Notes: generated by a model not told the origin, from the letters alone. Positions 19,071 to 30,989 are shown, counted from the stretch's first letter. The stretch is 35,240 bases of DNA from Symsagittifera roscoffensis (GCF_963678635.1 NW_026971621.1:1-35240), one strand, 5' to 3'. Program-made: numbers and translations.

Positions 19071-19087
19071 AGGAGAAATACCTGAGC
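19071..19087. other. Empty target site of MITE M2
   Basis: CAGGAGAAATACCTGAGC-type sequence, equal in length to the flanks of the filled sites in Y1 and Y3 minus the element and one 6-bp duplication. Confidence 0.8.
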
Positions 19088-19317
19088 ACCCAAAATAGAA
19101 ACCTCTTCAAAATTTTTAATGTGTGGAAGCGTTGATTTTAGAATGATATGGACTGCAAGTTGGAAGATGCGATTAAAACCAGAAAAAAAACAACGTATAA
19201 AGAAAGATTTTTTTTTCAATTGAACAAAAACTTTTTTATCAAGCAAAATCAGATTAGAAAGTGCTTCTGCTATTTAAACTTTTAGTGCTCTAATTAAATT
19301 TTTGTTGTCAGGGAAGT

Positions 19318-19766
19318 CCCGAGTCGAGTTTTTTCACCTAATTTGAAGCAAGATTTGAGCGGTTTGAGCGGTTTTTTTAGACAATTACGCTCAAAATCTT
19401 GCTTCAAAATGAGCGGTTTGAGCGGTTTTTGAACGGTTTTATCTAGAAAAAAACGCTCAAAAACCGCGCAAGATTTGAACGGTTTTGAGCGGTTTATCTA
19501 AAAAAAACCGCTCAAAAACCGCTCAAATCTTGCGCGGTTTTTGAGCGGTTTTTTTAGATAAACCGCTCAAAACCGTTCAAATCTTGCGCGGTTTTTGAGC
19601 GGTTTTTTTAGATAAACCGCTCAAAACCGCTCATTTTGAAGCAAGATTTTGAGCGTAATTGTCTTAAAAAAACGCTAGAAATGAGCGGTTTTTGACCGGT
19701 TTTTTAAGCAAGATTTGAGCGGTTTGAGCGGTTCGAGCGGTTTTTTGAACGGGATCTCGACCCGGG
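19318..19766. mobile_element. Palindromic element with GAGCGGTTTT repeats (449 bp)
   Basis: The ends are inverted: CCCGAGTCGAG on the left, CTCGACCCGGG on the right (10/11). The same junction in Y1/W1 and Y3/W5 reads GGGGAAGTGCGCATG without the element, so those are empty sites and the duplication is at most 2 bp (GT). The interior is built from AACCGCTCAAA / TTTGAGCGGTT in both directions. The core is a long hairpin: arms 19466-19522 and 19534-19589, differing only in one A/T-run length, around an 11-nt spacer. No protein is encoded. Confidence 0.85.
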
Positions 19767-22624
19767 GTGCGCATGAAATTACTTTGATCTATTTAGCCTT
19801 ATAGTGATAAAACTCAGCTAGATTGTCTTATTCAAGGACAAAGCACCAGAATCCGTTTGTGCCACAACTGAATTCTTAGATGTAGCTGCTATCTCATCTG
19901 TAGTTGAAAGAGAAATCAGATAGTTCAAAACTTGAGCATAAGTCAATTCAACGATTCTCTTCATCACATTAGTACTAGTCGATGAGTTCCGAGTATCGGG
20001 TATCGCTTATGCTATATATTACTGAAATTAACAATTGCTTAAAAAGCCATGGCTTATTAATGGGCACAAGATTCCTGGAGTTTGTAGAACCGGTGATCCT
20101 GACACTTTTTTCGCCAAACTCAGATTTCGTTTGGGAATTTTTCTTGAGAAATACATGTAGTATAATTAAATTTAATGAGTAGTACGTAGCTCGGTTTTGA
20201 CGAATCACTACGATAAGTCAGGAAACAAACAAACTGTTAAGTTGCAAAATCGAAGAAACCAAACAAAGACTAGGCAGGATTTTAAAAATAACCAAATTTG
20301 TAAACCCCTCAAATAAAAACTACCAGGGCTAACTTTATGAAACTCATAAGACGGATAATAAAGATGATTTGACCTGGGCATGCAAAAATCTAGACCCCTC
20401 GGACCCCCTGTCCCAAGTGATAAGCATTCCCGGAAGTGCAAATAGTCCTATTAGAACTCGGTAACTAGCAGTTGGAATGGAACAAAAAACTATTATGTTA
20501 TAGATCTAGTTGAGGGAAGCTTAAGCTTAGAACCCCAGACCTCCTGGACTCCTACTTCCGGTGCTATGTCCTATGCAAATATCCGCTCAAAACCGTTCAA
20601 ATCTTGCGCGGTTTTTGAGCGGTTTTTTTAGATAAACCGCTCAAAACCGCTCATTTTGAAGCAAGATTTTGAGCATAATTGTCTTAAAAAAACGCTAGAA
20701 ATGAGCGGTTTTTGACCGGTTTTTTAAGCAAGATTTGAGCGGTTTGAGCGGTTTGAGCGGTTTTTTGAACGGGATCTCGACCCGGGGTGCGCATGAAATT
20801 ACTTTGATCTATTTAGCCTTATAGTGATAAAACTCAGCTAGATTGTCTTATTCAAGGACAAAGCACCAGAATCCGTTTGTGCCACAACTGAATTCTTAGA
20901 TGTAGCTGCTATCTCATCTGTAGTTGAAAGAGAAATCAGATAGTTCAAAACTTGAGCATAAGTCAATTCAACGATTCTCTTCATCACATTAGTACTAGTC
21001 GATGAGTTCCGAGTATCGGGTATCGCTTATGCTATATATTACTGAAATTAACAATTGCTTAAAAAGCCATGGCTTATTAATGGCCACAAGATTCCTGGAG
21101 TTTGTAGAACCGGTGATCTTGACACTTTTTTCGCCAAACTCAGATTTTGTTTGGGAATTTTTCTTGAGAAATACATGTAGTATAATTAAATTTAATGAGT
21201 AGTACGTAGCTCGGTTTTGACGAATCACTACGATAAGTCAGGAAACAAACAAACTGTTAAGTTGCAAAATCGAAGAAACCAAACAAAGACTAGGCAGGAT
21301 TTTAAAAATAACCAAATTTGTAAACCCCTCAAATAAAAACTACCAGGGCTAACTTTATGAAACTCATAAGACGGATAATAAAGATGATTTGACCTGGGCA
21401 TGCAAAAATCTAGACCCCTCGGACCCCCTGTCCCAAGTGATAAGCATTCCCGGAAGTGCAAATAGTCCTATTAGAACTCGGTAACTAGCAGTTGGAATGG
21501 AACAAAAAACTATTATGTTATAGATCTAGTTGAGGGAAGCTTAAGCTTAGAACCCCAGACCTCCTGGACTCCTACTTCCGGTGCTATGTCCTATGCAAAT
21601 ATCCGCTCAAAACCGTTCAAATCTTGCGCGGTTTTTGAGCGGTTTTTTTAGATAAACCGCTCAAAACCGCTCATTTTGAAGCAAGATTTTGAGCATAATT
21701 GTCTTAAAAAAACGCTAGAAATGAGCGGTTTTTGACCGGTTTTTTAAGCAAGATTTGAGCGGTTTGAGCGGTTTGAGCGGTTTTTTGAACGGGATCTCGA
21801 CCCGGGGTGCGCATGAAATTACTTTGATCTATTTAGCCTTATAGTGATAAAACTCAGCTAGATTGTCTTATTCAAGGACAAAGCACCAGAATCCGTTTGT
21901 GCCACAACTGATTCTTAGATGTAGCTGCTATCTCATCTGTAGTTGAAAGAGAAATCAGATAGTTCAAAACTTGAGCATAAGTCAATTCAACGATTCTCTT
22001 CATCACATTAGTACTAGTCGATGAGTTCCGAGTATCGGGTATCGCTTATGCTATATATTACTGAAATTAACAATTGCTTAAAAAGCCATGGCTTATTAAT
22101 GGCCACAAGATTCCTGGAGTTTGTAGAACCGGTGATCCTGACACTTTTTTCGCCAAACTCAGATTTTGTTTGGGAATTTTTCTTGAGAAATACATGTAGT
22201 ATAATTAAATTTAATGAGTAGTACGTAGCTCGGTTTTGACCAATCACTACGATAAGTCAGGAAACAAACAAACTGTTAAGTTGCAAAATCGAAGAAACCA
22301 AACAAAGACTAGGCAGGATTTTAAAAATAACCAAATTTGTAAACCCCTCAAATAAAAACTATAAGGGCTAACTTTATGAAACTCATAAGACGGATAATAA
22401 AGACGATTTGACCTGGGCATGCAAAAATCTAGACCCCTCGGACCCCCTGTCCCAAGTGATAAGCATTCCCGGAAGTGCAAATAGTCCTATTAGAACTCGG
22501 TAACTAGCAGTTGGAATTGAACAAAAAACTATTATGTTATAGATCTAGTTGAGGGAAGCTTAAGTTTAGAACCCCAGACCTCCTGGACTCCTACTTCCGG
22601 TGCTATGTCCTATGCAAATATCCG
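19566..22624. repeat. Triplicated W array, 3 x about 1020 bp
   Basis: Units 19566-20585, 20586-21605 and 21606-22624. Each consists of the right part of the palindromic element plus block W up to CAAATATCCG. Unit junctions read AAATATCCG-CTCAAAACC, joining W to the palindrome through the shared CCG. Units differ by a few bases only; the third has a 1-base deletion near 21911 and differs at about 22362 and 22383. Minus- and plus-strand frames of 66-77 codons recur in all three but overlap each other on opposite strands and look like chance. Confidence 0.9.
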
Positions 22625-22958
22625 GAAATCGTTTCTCGGTCCCCACTGCACACAGGGAATTGAAACTTTAAGATATCATCGGTAGTGACAAGGTACGGCA
22701 TATGGTATAATTTGAGCCAAATCCGGCGTCTGGACCGGAAGTTATTAGCAGTTGAGAAAAACGCCCCTTAAACCGAAAATAGGCAATCCAATCCACGCAA
22801 AATAATGAGCGATTGTATTTTGATTTTATGGCAGCCTTAGACACTACAACTTAACCTCGAAAAACGAATCCTGCTGAGTGAAACCCCTCGGGCAATTCCT
22901 TCCGGTGTTAACAGTCTTTTCCAGGGAAAATTGATAATGGACATTAGGAACGGGATAA
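22625..22958. repeat. Block W right part after the array
   Basis: Continues as W1 and W5 do after ATCCGGAAATCG, and ends near GGAACGGGATA. From there it diverges from the other copies: no V element follows. Confidence 0.75.
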
Positions 22959-23901
22959 ATTGAAAAGTATTAACGGGAGACGAAGGAAACTTGGTAGGTA
23001 GTACACTTTTTCAACATTTTTTTCAACATTTTTCTGTCAAATAATCGAAATTACCGTTATCACAAGTTCATTTTTGAAACTCTATTTGCATTTTTTTATA
23101 ACTTTTGATTGAAAAATTTAGAAAATAACCTTGCTCAATCAAATAATTGCCCCACTGAAACTGCTAAATATCCACCTGATCAGCAAGTCGCGACTTGTCT
23201 CTTTTGAGTCGAGAGTAGTATACGTCGGGTAGTTTCAGCCCAGTGGTGAGGGGGGGGGGGAATGGGTGGGGGGGGGGGGGGAATGGGTGGGGGGGGGGGA
23301 AGGGTGATGAATCTTATGTATCAACATAACTATAGACTATCCGGTCATCATCCTATGTATTCACATAGGGAATAGATTTTCTTTGCATTACGGTTATAGG
23401 TTTCATAGTTTCAGATGGTAATATGGTAAGTTGAGAAAAATGTTCACTAAGTTTTTGGCACCCCAATTTTTTTGGAGCTCGAGTTAGCCGATATATGCAT
23501 TCTCAGCCTACTTCAAAAATTTGAGATATGTAAGGTTTTTCTTACAAAATTTTGGTATTGTAATTTTCGCAGATGGTAAGTTTCAGAAAATTTTTTGAAC
23601 TTTTTTTCAGGATACATTTTTATCTTGAAAAAAAAACATTTTCATCTTGAAAAAAATCGAGAAAAATTTTTTTTGGATAAATAAGTTTCAGATGTTACGT
23701 TACAACAAAAATGAAATTTCGATTTAGAGGATGAGAATCATAAACTAATATATCACAGAAAAATTTTTTCAAAAAAAACTCTTTTAAATATTTTTTCCAT
23801 CTTATTTGTATTCCCTCAGGTTATCTGAGGAAAGTTGACAAGAGGAGAATATCTTTGACAGGTTATTCATTCCGCTTCAAGGGATATCAGGAAACATTTG
23901 A
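22959..23901. other. AT-rich single-copy stretch with poly-G tract
   Basis: No gene seen. It contains the perfect palindrome CAAGTCGCGACTTG at 23184-23197, the G-rich tract at 23249-23306, and a small inverted pair CCTATGT..CACATAGG at about 23351-23369. Near 23812 a phrase (CCCTCAGGTTATCTGAGGAAAG) weakly echoes the start of the Q units. Confidence 0.5.
23249..23306. repeat. Poly-G minisatellite
   Basis: Three G runs of about 10 or more, separated by AATGGGT and closed by AAGGGTGATG. Four or more G3+ runs with short loops fit a G-quadruplex on the + strand. Run lengths may be uncertain in the raw sequence. Confidence 0.75.
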
Positions 23902-24945
23902 CAGCTCCTCACGGTTGATTACTTTTATATCCAACTTAACCTTTTATTCCCCAGGATATCTGGAGAAAGGATCACAGCTTCATGATACTTAACACTTTTA
24001 CGAGTTATTTTATCTTTTTCCACATGATTAATTCACGATCATATGAAAAATGCATTTAGCATTTCCCCACGGAGTTAACGAAGCGTAGATTGATTTCTTG
24101 CGAGGTAAAAATTTCAAATTTTCATCAAAAAATTGAAATACATTCAATCGAAACTGCATGGAATTTTCATTAGGACTAAGTTATAAATATGCAACATTTT
24201 TTTAAGTTTCGTCCAGTCGGATGTGCTTATCAAAATTTCATTTTCGTCTCAATAAATTTATTTATTCTGTCAAAACTCTGGCTACGAGTAATTTCAGTTC
24301 TCCTTGATCACTTTGACTTTATTATTTTAAAATTTCCTTAAAATTTTTAAATTTTTCAAAAATTTGTCATCCAACATTGTCAATTGCTCTAATTCGGTAA
24401 AAAAAATAAGCTGAAAAAGATATCGTATAATAAAATATTTTGTTTTCAAAGTTCTTGTTTGATAACTGTTCTATCTTTCTCAGATTATACAGTTTACTAA
24501 AAGTTGGTTACAATTTCCGTAAATTTATCTATTCTGTTGTTAATTCATTTAATTGAGGGACTACCACACCCTTATTTCATCATCATTCTCCGTGTATTCC
24601 ACCAAACGATTAGTTGTTACGATGCTATTTGTAAAAAAAGATTAGGGAGTTTGAAGAGTTAAAATACATAAATCAGTTAACAATTCACTACATCGTAAAG
24701 TAAATTTACAGCAAACTTTTTTATTTACAAATAAAAAGCACTTTTACATAGAACTACTTATATTATTTAAAACATGCACAACATGAATGTTATTCAATTT
24801 TCTCAGGTAGAATTTCATAAAAAGAAATGTTGAATAAATTGCAAAAATCTACAGAAATTATCAAATTTTTGTAGCTTTCGAGAAACCTTTCGTCGATACT
24901 TATTTGTCAAAAAGGAGAAACTTGATCTCTTTCTGCCCAAATAAT
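23902..24945. repeat. Q repeat, unit 1 (1044 bp)
   Basis: Starts CAGCTCCTCACGGTTGATTA and ends before the next such start. It is AT-rich, with no coding frame. It is a full-length unit by comparison with Q4. Confidence 0.85.
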
Positions 24946-25861
24946 CAGCTCCTCACGGTTGATTACTTTTATATCCAACTTAATCTTTTATTCCTCAGGA
25001 TATCTGGAGAAAGGATCACAGCTTCATGATACTTAACACTTTTACGAGTTATTTTATCTTTTTTCACATGATTATTTCACGATCATATGACAAATGCATA
25101 TTAGCATTTCCCCACGGAGTTAACGAAGCGTGAATTGATTTCTTGCGAGGTAAAAATTTCAAATTTTCATCAAAAAATTGAAATACATTCAGTCGAAACT
25201 GCGTGGAATTTCAGTTCTCCTTGATCACTTTGACTTTAATATTTTAAAATTTCCTTAAAATTTTTAAATTTTTCAAAAATTTGTCATCCAACATTGTCAA
25301 TTGCTCTAATTCGGTAAAAAAATAAGCTGAGAAAGATATCGTATAATAAATTATTTTGTTTTCAAAGTTCTTGTTTGATAACTGTTCTATCTTTCTCAGA
25401 TTATACAGTTTACTAAAAGTTGGTTACAATTTCCGTAAATTTATCTATTCTGTTGTTAATTCATTTAATTGAGGGACTACCACACCCTTATTTCATCATC
25501 ATTCTCCGTGTATTCCACCAAACGATTAGTTCTTACGATGCTTTTTGTAAAAAAGATTAGGGAGTTTGAAGAGTTAAAATACATAAATCAGTTAACAATT
25601 CACTACATCGTAAAGTAAATTTACAGCAAACTTTTTTTATTTACAAATAAAAAGCACTTTTACATAGAACTACTTATATTATTTAAAACATGCACAACAT
25701 GAATGTTATTCAATTTTCTCAGGTAGAATTTTATAAAAAGAAATGCTGAATAAATTGCAAAAATCTACAGAAATTATCAAATTTTTGTAGCTTTCGAGAA
25801 ACCTTTCGTCGATACTTATTTGTCAAAAAGGAGAAACTTGATCTCTTTCTGCCCAAAGAAT
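24946..25861. repeat. Q repeat, unit 2 (916 bp, internal deletion)
   Basis: Lacks 128 bp present in Q1 and Q4 (from CATTAGGACTAAG to CTACGAGTAA). The junction GTGGAATTTCAG is explained by AATTT present on both sides of the missing piece. Confidence 0.85.
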
Positions 25862-26309
25862 CAGCCCCTCACGTTTGATTACTTTTATATCCAACTTAAT
25901 CTTTTATTCCCCAGGATATCTGGAGAAAGGATCACAGCTTCATGATACTTAACACTTTTACGAGTTATTTTATCTTTTTTCACATGATTATTTCACGATC
26001 ATATGACAAATGCATATTAGCATTTCCCCACGGAGTTAACGAAGCGTGAATTGATTTCTTGCGAGGTAAAAATTTCAAATTTTTATCAAAAAATTGAAAT
26101 ACATTCAGTCGAAACTGCATGGAATTTTCATTAGGACTAAGTTATAAATATGCAACAATTTTTTAAGTTTCGTCCAATCGGATGTGCCTATCAAATTTTC
26201 ATTTTCGTCTCAATAAATTTATTTATTCTGTCAAAACTCTGGCTACGAGTAATTTCAGTTCTCCTTGATCACTTTGACTTTAATATTTTAAAATTTCCTT
26301 AAAATGAAA
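25862..26309. repeat. Q repeat, unit 3 (448 bp, truncated)
   Basis: Follows Q1 until TTTCCTTAAAAT and then jumps to GAAACAGCTCC, the start of Q4. About 600 bp of the right part are missing. Confidence 0.85.
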
Positions 26310-27359
26310 CAGCTCCTCACGGTTGATTACTTTTATATCCAATTTAATCTTTTATTCCCCAGGATATCTGGAGAAAGGATCACAGCTTCATGATACTTAA
26401 CACTTTTACGAGTTATTTTATCTTTTTTCACATGATTATTTCACGAACATATGACAAATGCATATTAGCATTTCCCCACGGAGTTAACGAAGCGTGAATT
26501 GATTTCTTGCGAGGTAAAAATTTCAAATTTTCATCAAAAACTTGAAATACATTCAGTCGAAACTGCATGGAATTTTCATTAGGATTAAGTTATAAATATG
26601 CAACAATTTTTTAAGTTTCGTCCAATCGGATGTGCCTATCAAATTTTCATTTTCGTCTCAATAAATTTATTTATTCTGTCAAAACTCTGGCTACGAGTAA
26701 TTTCAGTTCTCCTTGATCACTTTGTTGACTTTAATATTTTAAAATTTCCTTAAAATTTTTAAATTTTTCAAAAATTTGCCATCCAACATTGTCAATTGCT
26801 CTAATTCGGTAAAAAAAATAAGCTGAGAAAGATATCGTATAATAAATTATTTTGTTTTCAAAGTTCTTGTTTGATACCTGTTCTATCTTTCTCAGATTAT
26901 ACAGTTTACTAAAAGTTGGTTACAATTTCCGTAAATTTATCTATTCTGTTGTTAATTCATTTAATTGAGGGACTACCACACCCTTATTCCATCATCATTC
27001 TCCGTGTATTCCACCAAACGATTAGTTGTTACGATGCTTTTTGTAAAAAAGATTAGGGAGTTTGAAGAGTTAAAATACATAAATCAGTTAACAATTCACT
27101 ACATCGTAAAGTAAATTTACAGCAAACTTTTTTATTTACAAATAAAAAGCACTTTTACATAGAACTACTTATATTATTTAAAACATGCACAACATGAATG
27201 TTATTCAATTTTCTCAGGTAGAATTTTATAAAAAGAAATGCTGAATAAATTGCAAAAATCTACAGAAATTATCAAACTTTTGTAGCTTTCGAGAAACCTT
27301 TCGTCAATAGTTATTTGTCAAAAAGGAGAAACTTGATCTCTTTCTGCCTAACGAATCAG
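26310..27359. repeat. Q repeat, unit 4 (about 1050 bp)
   Basis: Full-length unit ending at GAATCAG (27359), where single-copy sequence starts. It has a 3-bp insertion (GTT) in the CACTTTGACTTTAAT stretch. Confidence 0.85.
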
Positions 27360-27585
27360 TAAAATTCGTAGTTTCATTCATTCCAGCGACCCTGATTAGG
27401 TGTTCTCCTCTATCATTGCTTGGGGCCGACTTGATAATTGCAAAGGAGGAAGTTAGTTGAGGATTTTTATCAGCTGGATGAGACCTCAAATGCTTGCACC
27501 TGAGCTCTAGACTTCTTTCGATAAAGTGCAAATGTGTAAATTTATCCATCTTTGCATTTTTTGATTGATTTACATCTAAAAACAA
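27304..27585 (-). CDS. Candidate exon or gene fragment next to the Q array (unidentified)
   Basis: I do not recognise it. A minus-strand frame of 93 residues has its upper part (about 27360-27575) in the only single-copy, less AT-rich sequence of the neighbourhood. Just upstream on the minus strand is TATCTTTGTTTTTAG, a good 3' splice-site look-alike, after which the frame continues in phase. Readable parts: KMDKFTHLHFIERSLELRC, then HPADKNPQLTSSFAIIKS, then NDRGEHLIRVAGMNETTNF. The last 18 or so codons lie in the Q4 repeat, so the C-terminus is either captured repeat or an artefact. It may be a real exon truncated by the Q array, or a relic. Confidence 0.35.
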   Translation of the reverse strand: MFLDVNQSKNAKMDKFTHLHFIERSLELRCKHLRSHPADKNPQLTSSFAIIKSAPSNDRGEHLIRVAGMNETTNFTDSLGRKRSSFSFLTNNY

Positions 27586-28065
27586 AGATATTGATAGCTT
27601 GATAATGCATTTTAGGATAAAAAATTAAGATTAATGACTTACACGAATAGAGACATTGAATCAACAATTAGAGACATTGAATCAACAAGTCCCATACACA
27701 AGTATTATGAACTGGACAAAGGTTATTGAACATTGTTGTCTACAGTCTAGATTGGAGAAACTTCTCTGGTTGTCAATTAAACTGCATTCTTGTCTTTTTT
27801 TCCCGTAGAATTAATTCTGAAGAAAAACAAAACAGATTGTACAGAAATAAAAACGATGGAAAGTCCTAAAAAAGTTACATTGTTTTTATAGGAATCTGAA
27901 AACTCAAAAAACTCAAAACAATTTTTGCGACTGTTCCGACTTGTTCAATTTGACATTTGATAGTCTTTCTCCAACTACTATCATTTCGGTTGATTGCTCC
28001 AAGTGAAACTGGAAAAACATTTCTAATCGCAAGCTTTCTCCACTAAATTCTGGATAATGCATCTA
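27586..28065. other. AT-rich single-copy stretch
   Basis: No gene seen beyond the candidate exon. A 20-nt sequence TAGAGACATTGAATCAACAA occurs twice with a 21-bp period (27648-27667, 27669-27688). Block Y3 starts abruptly at about 28066 (CTAAAATTGGCAAGC), at a point inside the Y1 equivalent (about 11398). Confidence 0.5.
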
Positions 28066-28572
28066 AAATTGGCAAGCTCAAGCTTCAGTATCAGCCAAAA
28101 AAAACGCAATTTTTTGATCAAATTTTCCAAAAAGTGCCTAAAAACGCCGTTTTTGGTCTGTTTTTTCAAAAGATTTGGAAGACCTCAGAAAATCAATTGA
28201 AAATTTTGAAAATCTTTTTGAAAATCCACCCCCCTTCCCCTCGAGAAAATCGTAGATCCGCCGCTAAATGAAGTAGTTGTAGACAGAACGCATTTGGATT
28301 TGGTATTCGTAGCTTTTTTAGCACAATTTTTTGCATTTTCAGCATTCATTTCTGTTGTAGTACTCTTACAAATAAGTTATAACTTAGTGCTTTTAAAAAC
28401 AGTTTTTTGTTTGGGCGAAAGAGTTTGGTAATCTTTTGGCTACGCACCTTTCAAACTTTGAAACGAATGCTTCAATCTCATTACCAGCTTCAAGAAATTT
28501 TACAAAACTTTGGTCTTCATAGCGTCTTGTTTCCATTTCAGCTAAATCGAACACTTTTGGAATGCAAATAAT

Positions 28573-28984
28573 TAGTGTTGCAACAAATGTACAAATCAAG
28601 AGTACGAACGTTTGACACGAACATTCGAACGTTCATTCGAATGTTGAACTTCCCAAAACTTCTGAGAGGTAATTTTTTTTCCACAAAAAACTGGAACCTT
28701 CGCAAAAAAAATTAATGAAAAATTCAATTTCGAGGTACGTAGTTAACAAATACCAATCATCACACATAGAGATTTGCATATAGCAACATGCTCCCCAGAT
28801 AACAAACTGCGTTTTTTTGTTAACACATCCAACCAATTTTGTTTCCAACCAATTACAGAGCAGCATGCGTGAATTGCAATTATTCACACTCACATGAAAA
28901 ATTTGTTCTAGAATAATCTATATTCGAATGATAAAATTAGCATTCGAATGCCAATCTCACGTTCGAACTGTTGTTGCAACACTG
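28573..28984 (-). mobile_element. hAT-type element in Y3 (412 bp, hAT signature deleted)
   Basis: Same site and ends as in Y1; left TSD CAAATAAT at 28565-28572, right flank CAAAAAAA. About 30 bp that encode TPSERVFS in Y1 are missing near 28830, so this copy has lost the transposase signature. Confidence 0.8.
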
Positions 28985-29149
28985 CAAAAAAAATTTTGGT
29001 TGTGCCTCTGATTATATCTTTCAATGAACTCAGCACTAGAGAGAGCAGTCATCTCGCATTGTCTGGCTTGGAACGAAAATGCATTTTTTAGTTTTAAGAA
29101 GCTATCAGTATAAGCTACGGACCCTCAAGGCGATCTGCAGGAGAAAAAC

Positions 29150-29588
29150 AAGGTCGTATGCACTAAACATCCCAAATTCATTATTTCTACATCTCTTGAA
29201 CTGAAATTATTTTGAATGAGTTTGATTAGCGAATTAGACATTTCCATCAATATTTTCTGCCATTTCAATTGAAATTTCATGTTGATAAAACTATTAGCCA
29301 AAATGATAAAGAAAATTGAATTTTGTTTTTAAGGAGCCATTTTACTGAATTTTGCTGTTCTGGGCAAGGTTTCACAAGTGACCCAAAAATCATTTGATAA
29401 TTTGACTCAAAGTTCGATTTTTTCGGCAATTTCTGCTAATATTTTTATCTGCTAAAAAAGTTGATCGGAATGCCTGACCGTGTAACTTGAATTTGATTGG
29501 CTAAAATTACCCTATCAAATTTGGTTGCATAATTTCCAGCTTACAATGTAGAAAAATTGATTTTGGGCCGTTTAGTGCATAAGACCCG
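29150..29588. mobile_element. TIR MITE 'M2' in Y3 (439 bp)
   Basis: Same insertion as 12537-12975 with the same 6-bp AAAAAC flanks (29144-29149 and 29589-29594) and the same length. Confidence 0.85.
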
Positions 29589-29824
29589 AAAAACCTGAGC
29601 ACCCAAGATAGAAACCTCTTCAAAATTATTAATCTGTGGAAGCGTTGATTTTAGAATGATATTGACTGCAAGTTGGAAGATGCGAAAAATACCAGAAAAA
29701 AACAAGGTATAAAGAAAGGTTTTTACAAGGTATAAAGAAAATTTTTTATCAAGCAAACTCAGATTTGAAAGTGCTTCTGCTATTTAAACTTTAGAGCTCT
29801 AATTTGTTTTCTGTTGTCGGGGAA

Positions 29825-30989
29825 GTGCGCATGAAATTACTTTGATCTATTTTGCCTTATAGTGATAAAACTCAACTAGATTGTCTTATTCAAGGACAAA
29901 GCACCAGAATCTGTTTTGTGCTACAACTGAAGTCTTAGATGTAGCTGCTATCTCATCTGTAGTTGAAAGAGAAACCAGATGGTTCAAAACTTGAGTACAA
30001 GTCAATTAAACAATTCTCTTCATCACCTTAGTACTAGTCGATGAGTTGCGAGTATCAGGTATCGCTTATGCTATATATTACTGAAATTAACCATTGCTTA
30101 AATAGCCCATGGACGCGAATACTTTTTAATGGGCACAAGATTCCTGGAGTTTGTAGAATCGGTGATCCTGAAACTTTTTTCGCCAAACTCAGATTTCGTT
30201 TGGGAATTTACCTTGAGAAATGCATGCAGTATAATGAAGGTTAATGAGTAGTACGTAGCTCGGTTTTGACTAATCAATACGATAAGTGAGGAAATAAACA
30301 AATTGTTAAGTTGCAAAATCGACCAAAACAAAGAAAGACTAAGCAAGGATTTTGAAAATTTGCAACCCCCCCAAATGAAAACTACCAGGGCCATTTTTAT
30401 GAAATTCATAAGAAGGATAATTAAGACGATTTGACCAGGGCATGCAAAAACCCAGACCCCTCGGACCCCCCTGTCCCAAGTGATAACGATTCCCGGAAGT
30501 GCAAATAGTCATATTAGAACTCGGTAACTGGCAGTTGGAATGGAACAAAAAATTTATCTTATAGATCTAGTTGAGGGAAGCTTAAGTTTAGAACCCCAGA
30601 CCCCCTGGACTCCTACTTTTGGTGCTATGCCCTATGCAAATATCCGGAAATCGTTTCTCGGTCCCCACTGCACGCAGGGAAATGAAACTTTGAAATGTCA
30701 TAGGTAGTGACACGGTACGTCATTTGGTATAATTTGAACCAAATCCAGCGTCTGGACCTGAAGTTATTAGCACTTGGGAAAAACGCCCCTTAAACCGAAA
30801 ATAGGCAATCCACGCAAAATAATGAGCGGCAGCATTTTGATTTTATGGCAGCAATAGACACTACAACCCAACCCCGAAAAACGAATCCTGCTGAGTGAAA
30901 CCCCTGCGGCAGCTCGTTCCGGTGTTAACAGTCTTTTCCAGGGAAAAATGCTAATGGACCTTAAAAACGGGATAGACGAAACCTCCATA
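29825..30989. repeat. Block W, copy 5
   Basis: Equivalent of W1 at an offset of about 16.6 kb. It lacks the palindromic element at its left edge (empty site GGGGAAGTGCGCATG). The short minus-strand frame seen in W1 is broken here by an extra T near 29915. Confidence 0.8.

Larger units (their letters stand above)
17124..19317. repeat. Block Y, copy 2 (extra segment, no M2)
   Basis: Related to Y1 at a distance of about 6.55 kb. It has 150 bp (18178-18327) not present in Y1 or Y3, keeps the hAT-type element, and lacks the M2 MITE. Minus-strand relics: 17911-18096 (SGGSTIFSRGRG frame) and 19037-19246 (FQLAVHIILK frame). 17124-17800 shows no gene. Confidence 0.85.
28066..29824. repeat. Block Y, copy 3 (5'-truncated, with hAT-type element and M2)
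   Basis: Matches Y1 from about 11398 on, at an offset of about 16.6 kb, and shares with Y1 both the M2 MITE and the absence of the 125-150-bp segment of Y2/Y4. It has a local deletion near 28200 that removes the GGGTCGAC stretch. Minus-strand relic at 28393-28599 (KVFDLAEMETRRYEDQSF again). The proximal coding relic at about 29040-29125 has no stop in this copy. Confidence 0.85.

Noticed and set aside
19975-20208. Opposed frames on both strands (66 and 77 codons) in each W copy
   Set aside because: The two overlap almost completely on opposite strands, neither is kept in full in W1 and W5, and no family is recognisable.
20208-20441. Minus-strand frame of 77 codons repeated three times in the W array
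   Set aside because: It recurs only because the DNA is triplicated. It crosses C-rich sequence and diverges in frame in W1 and W5, with no motif.
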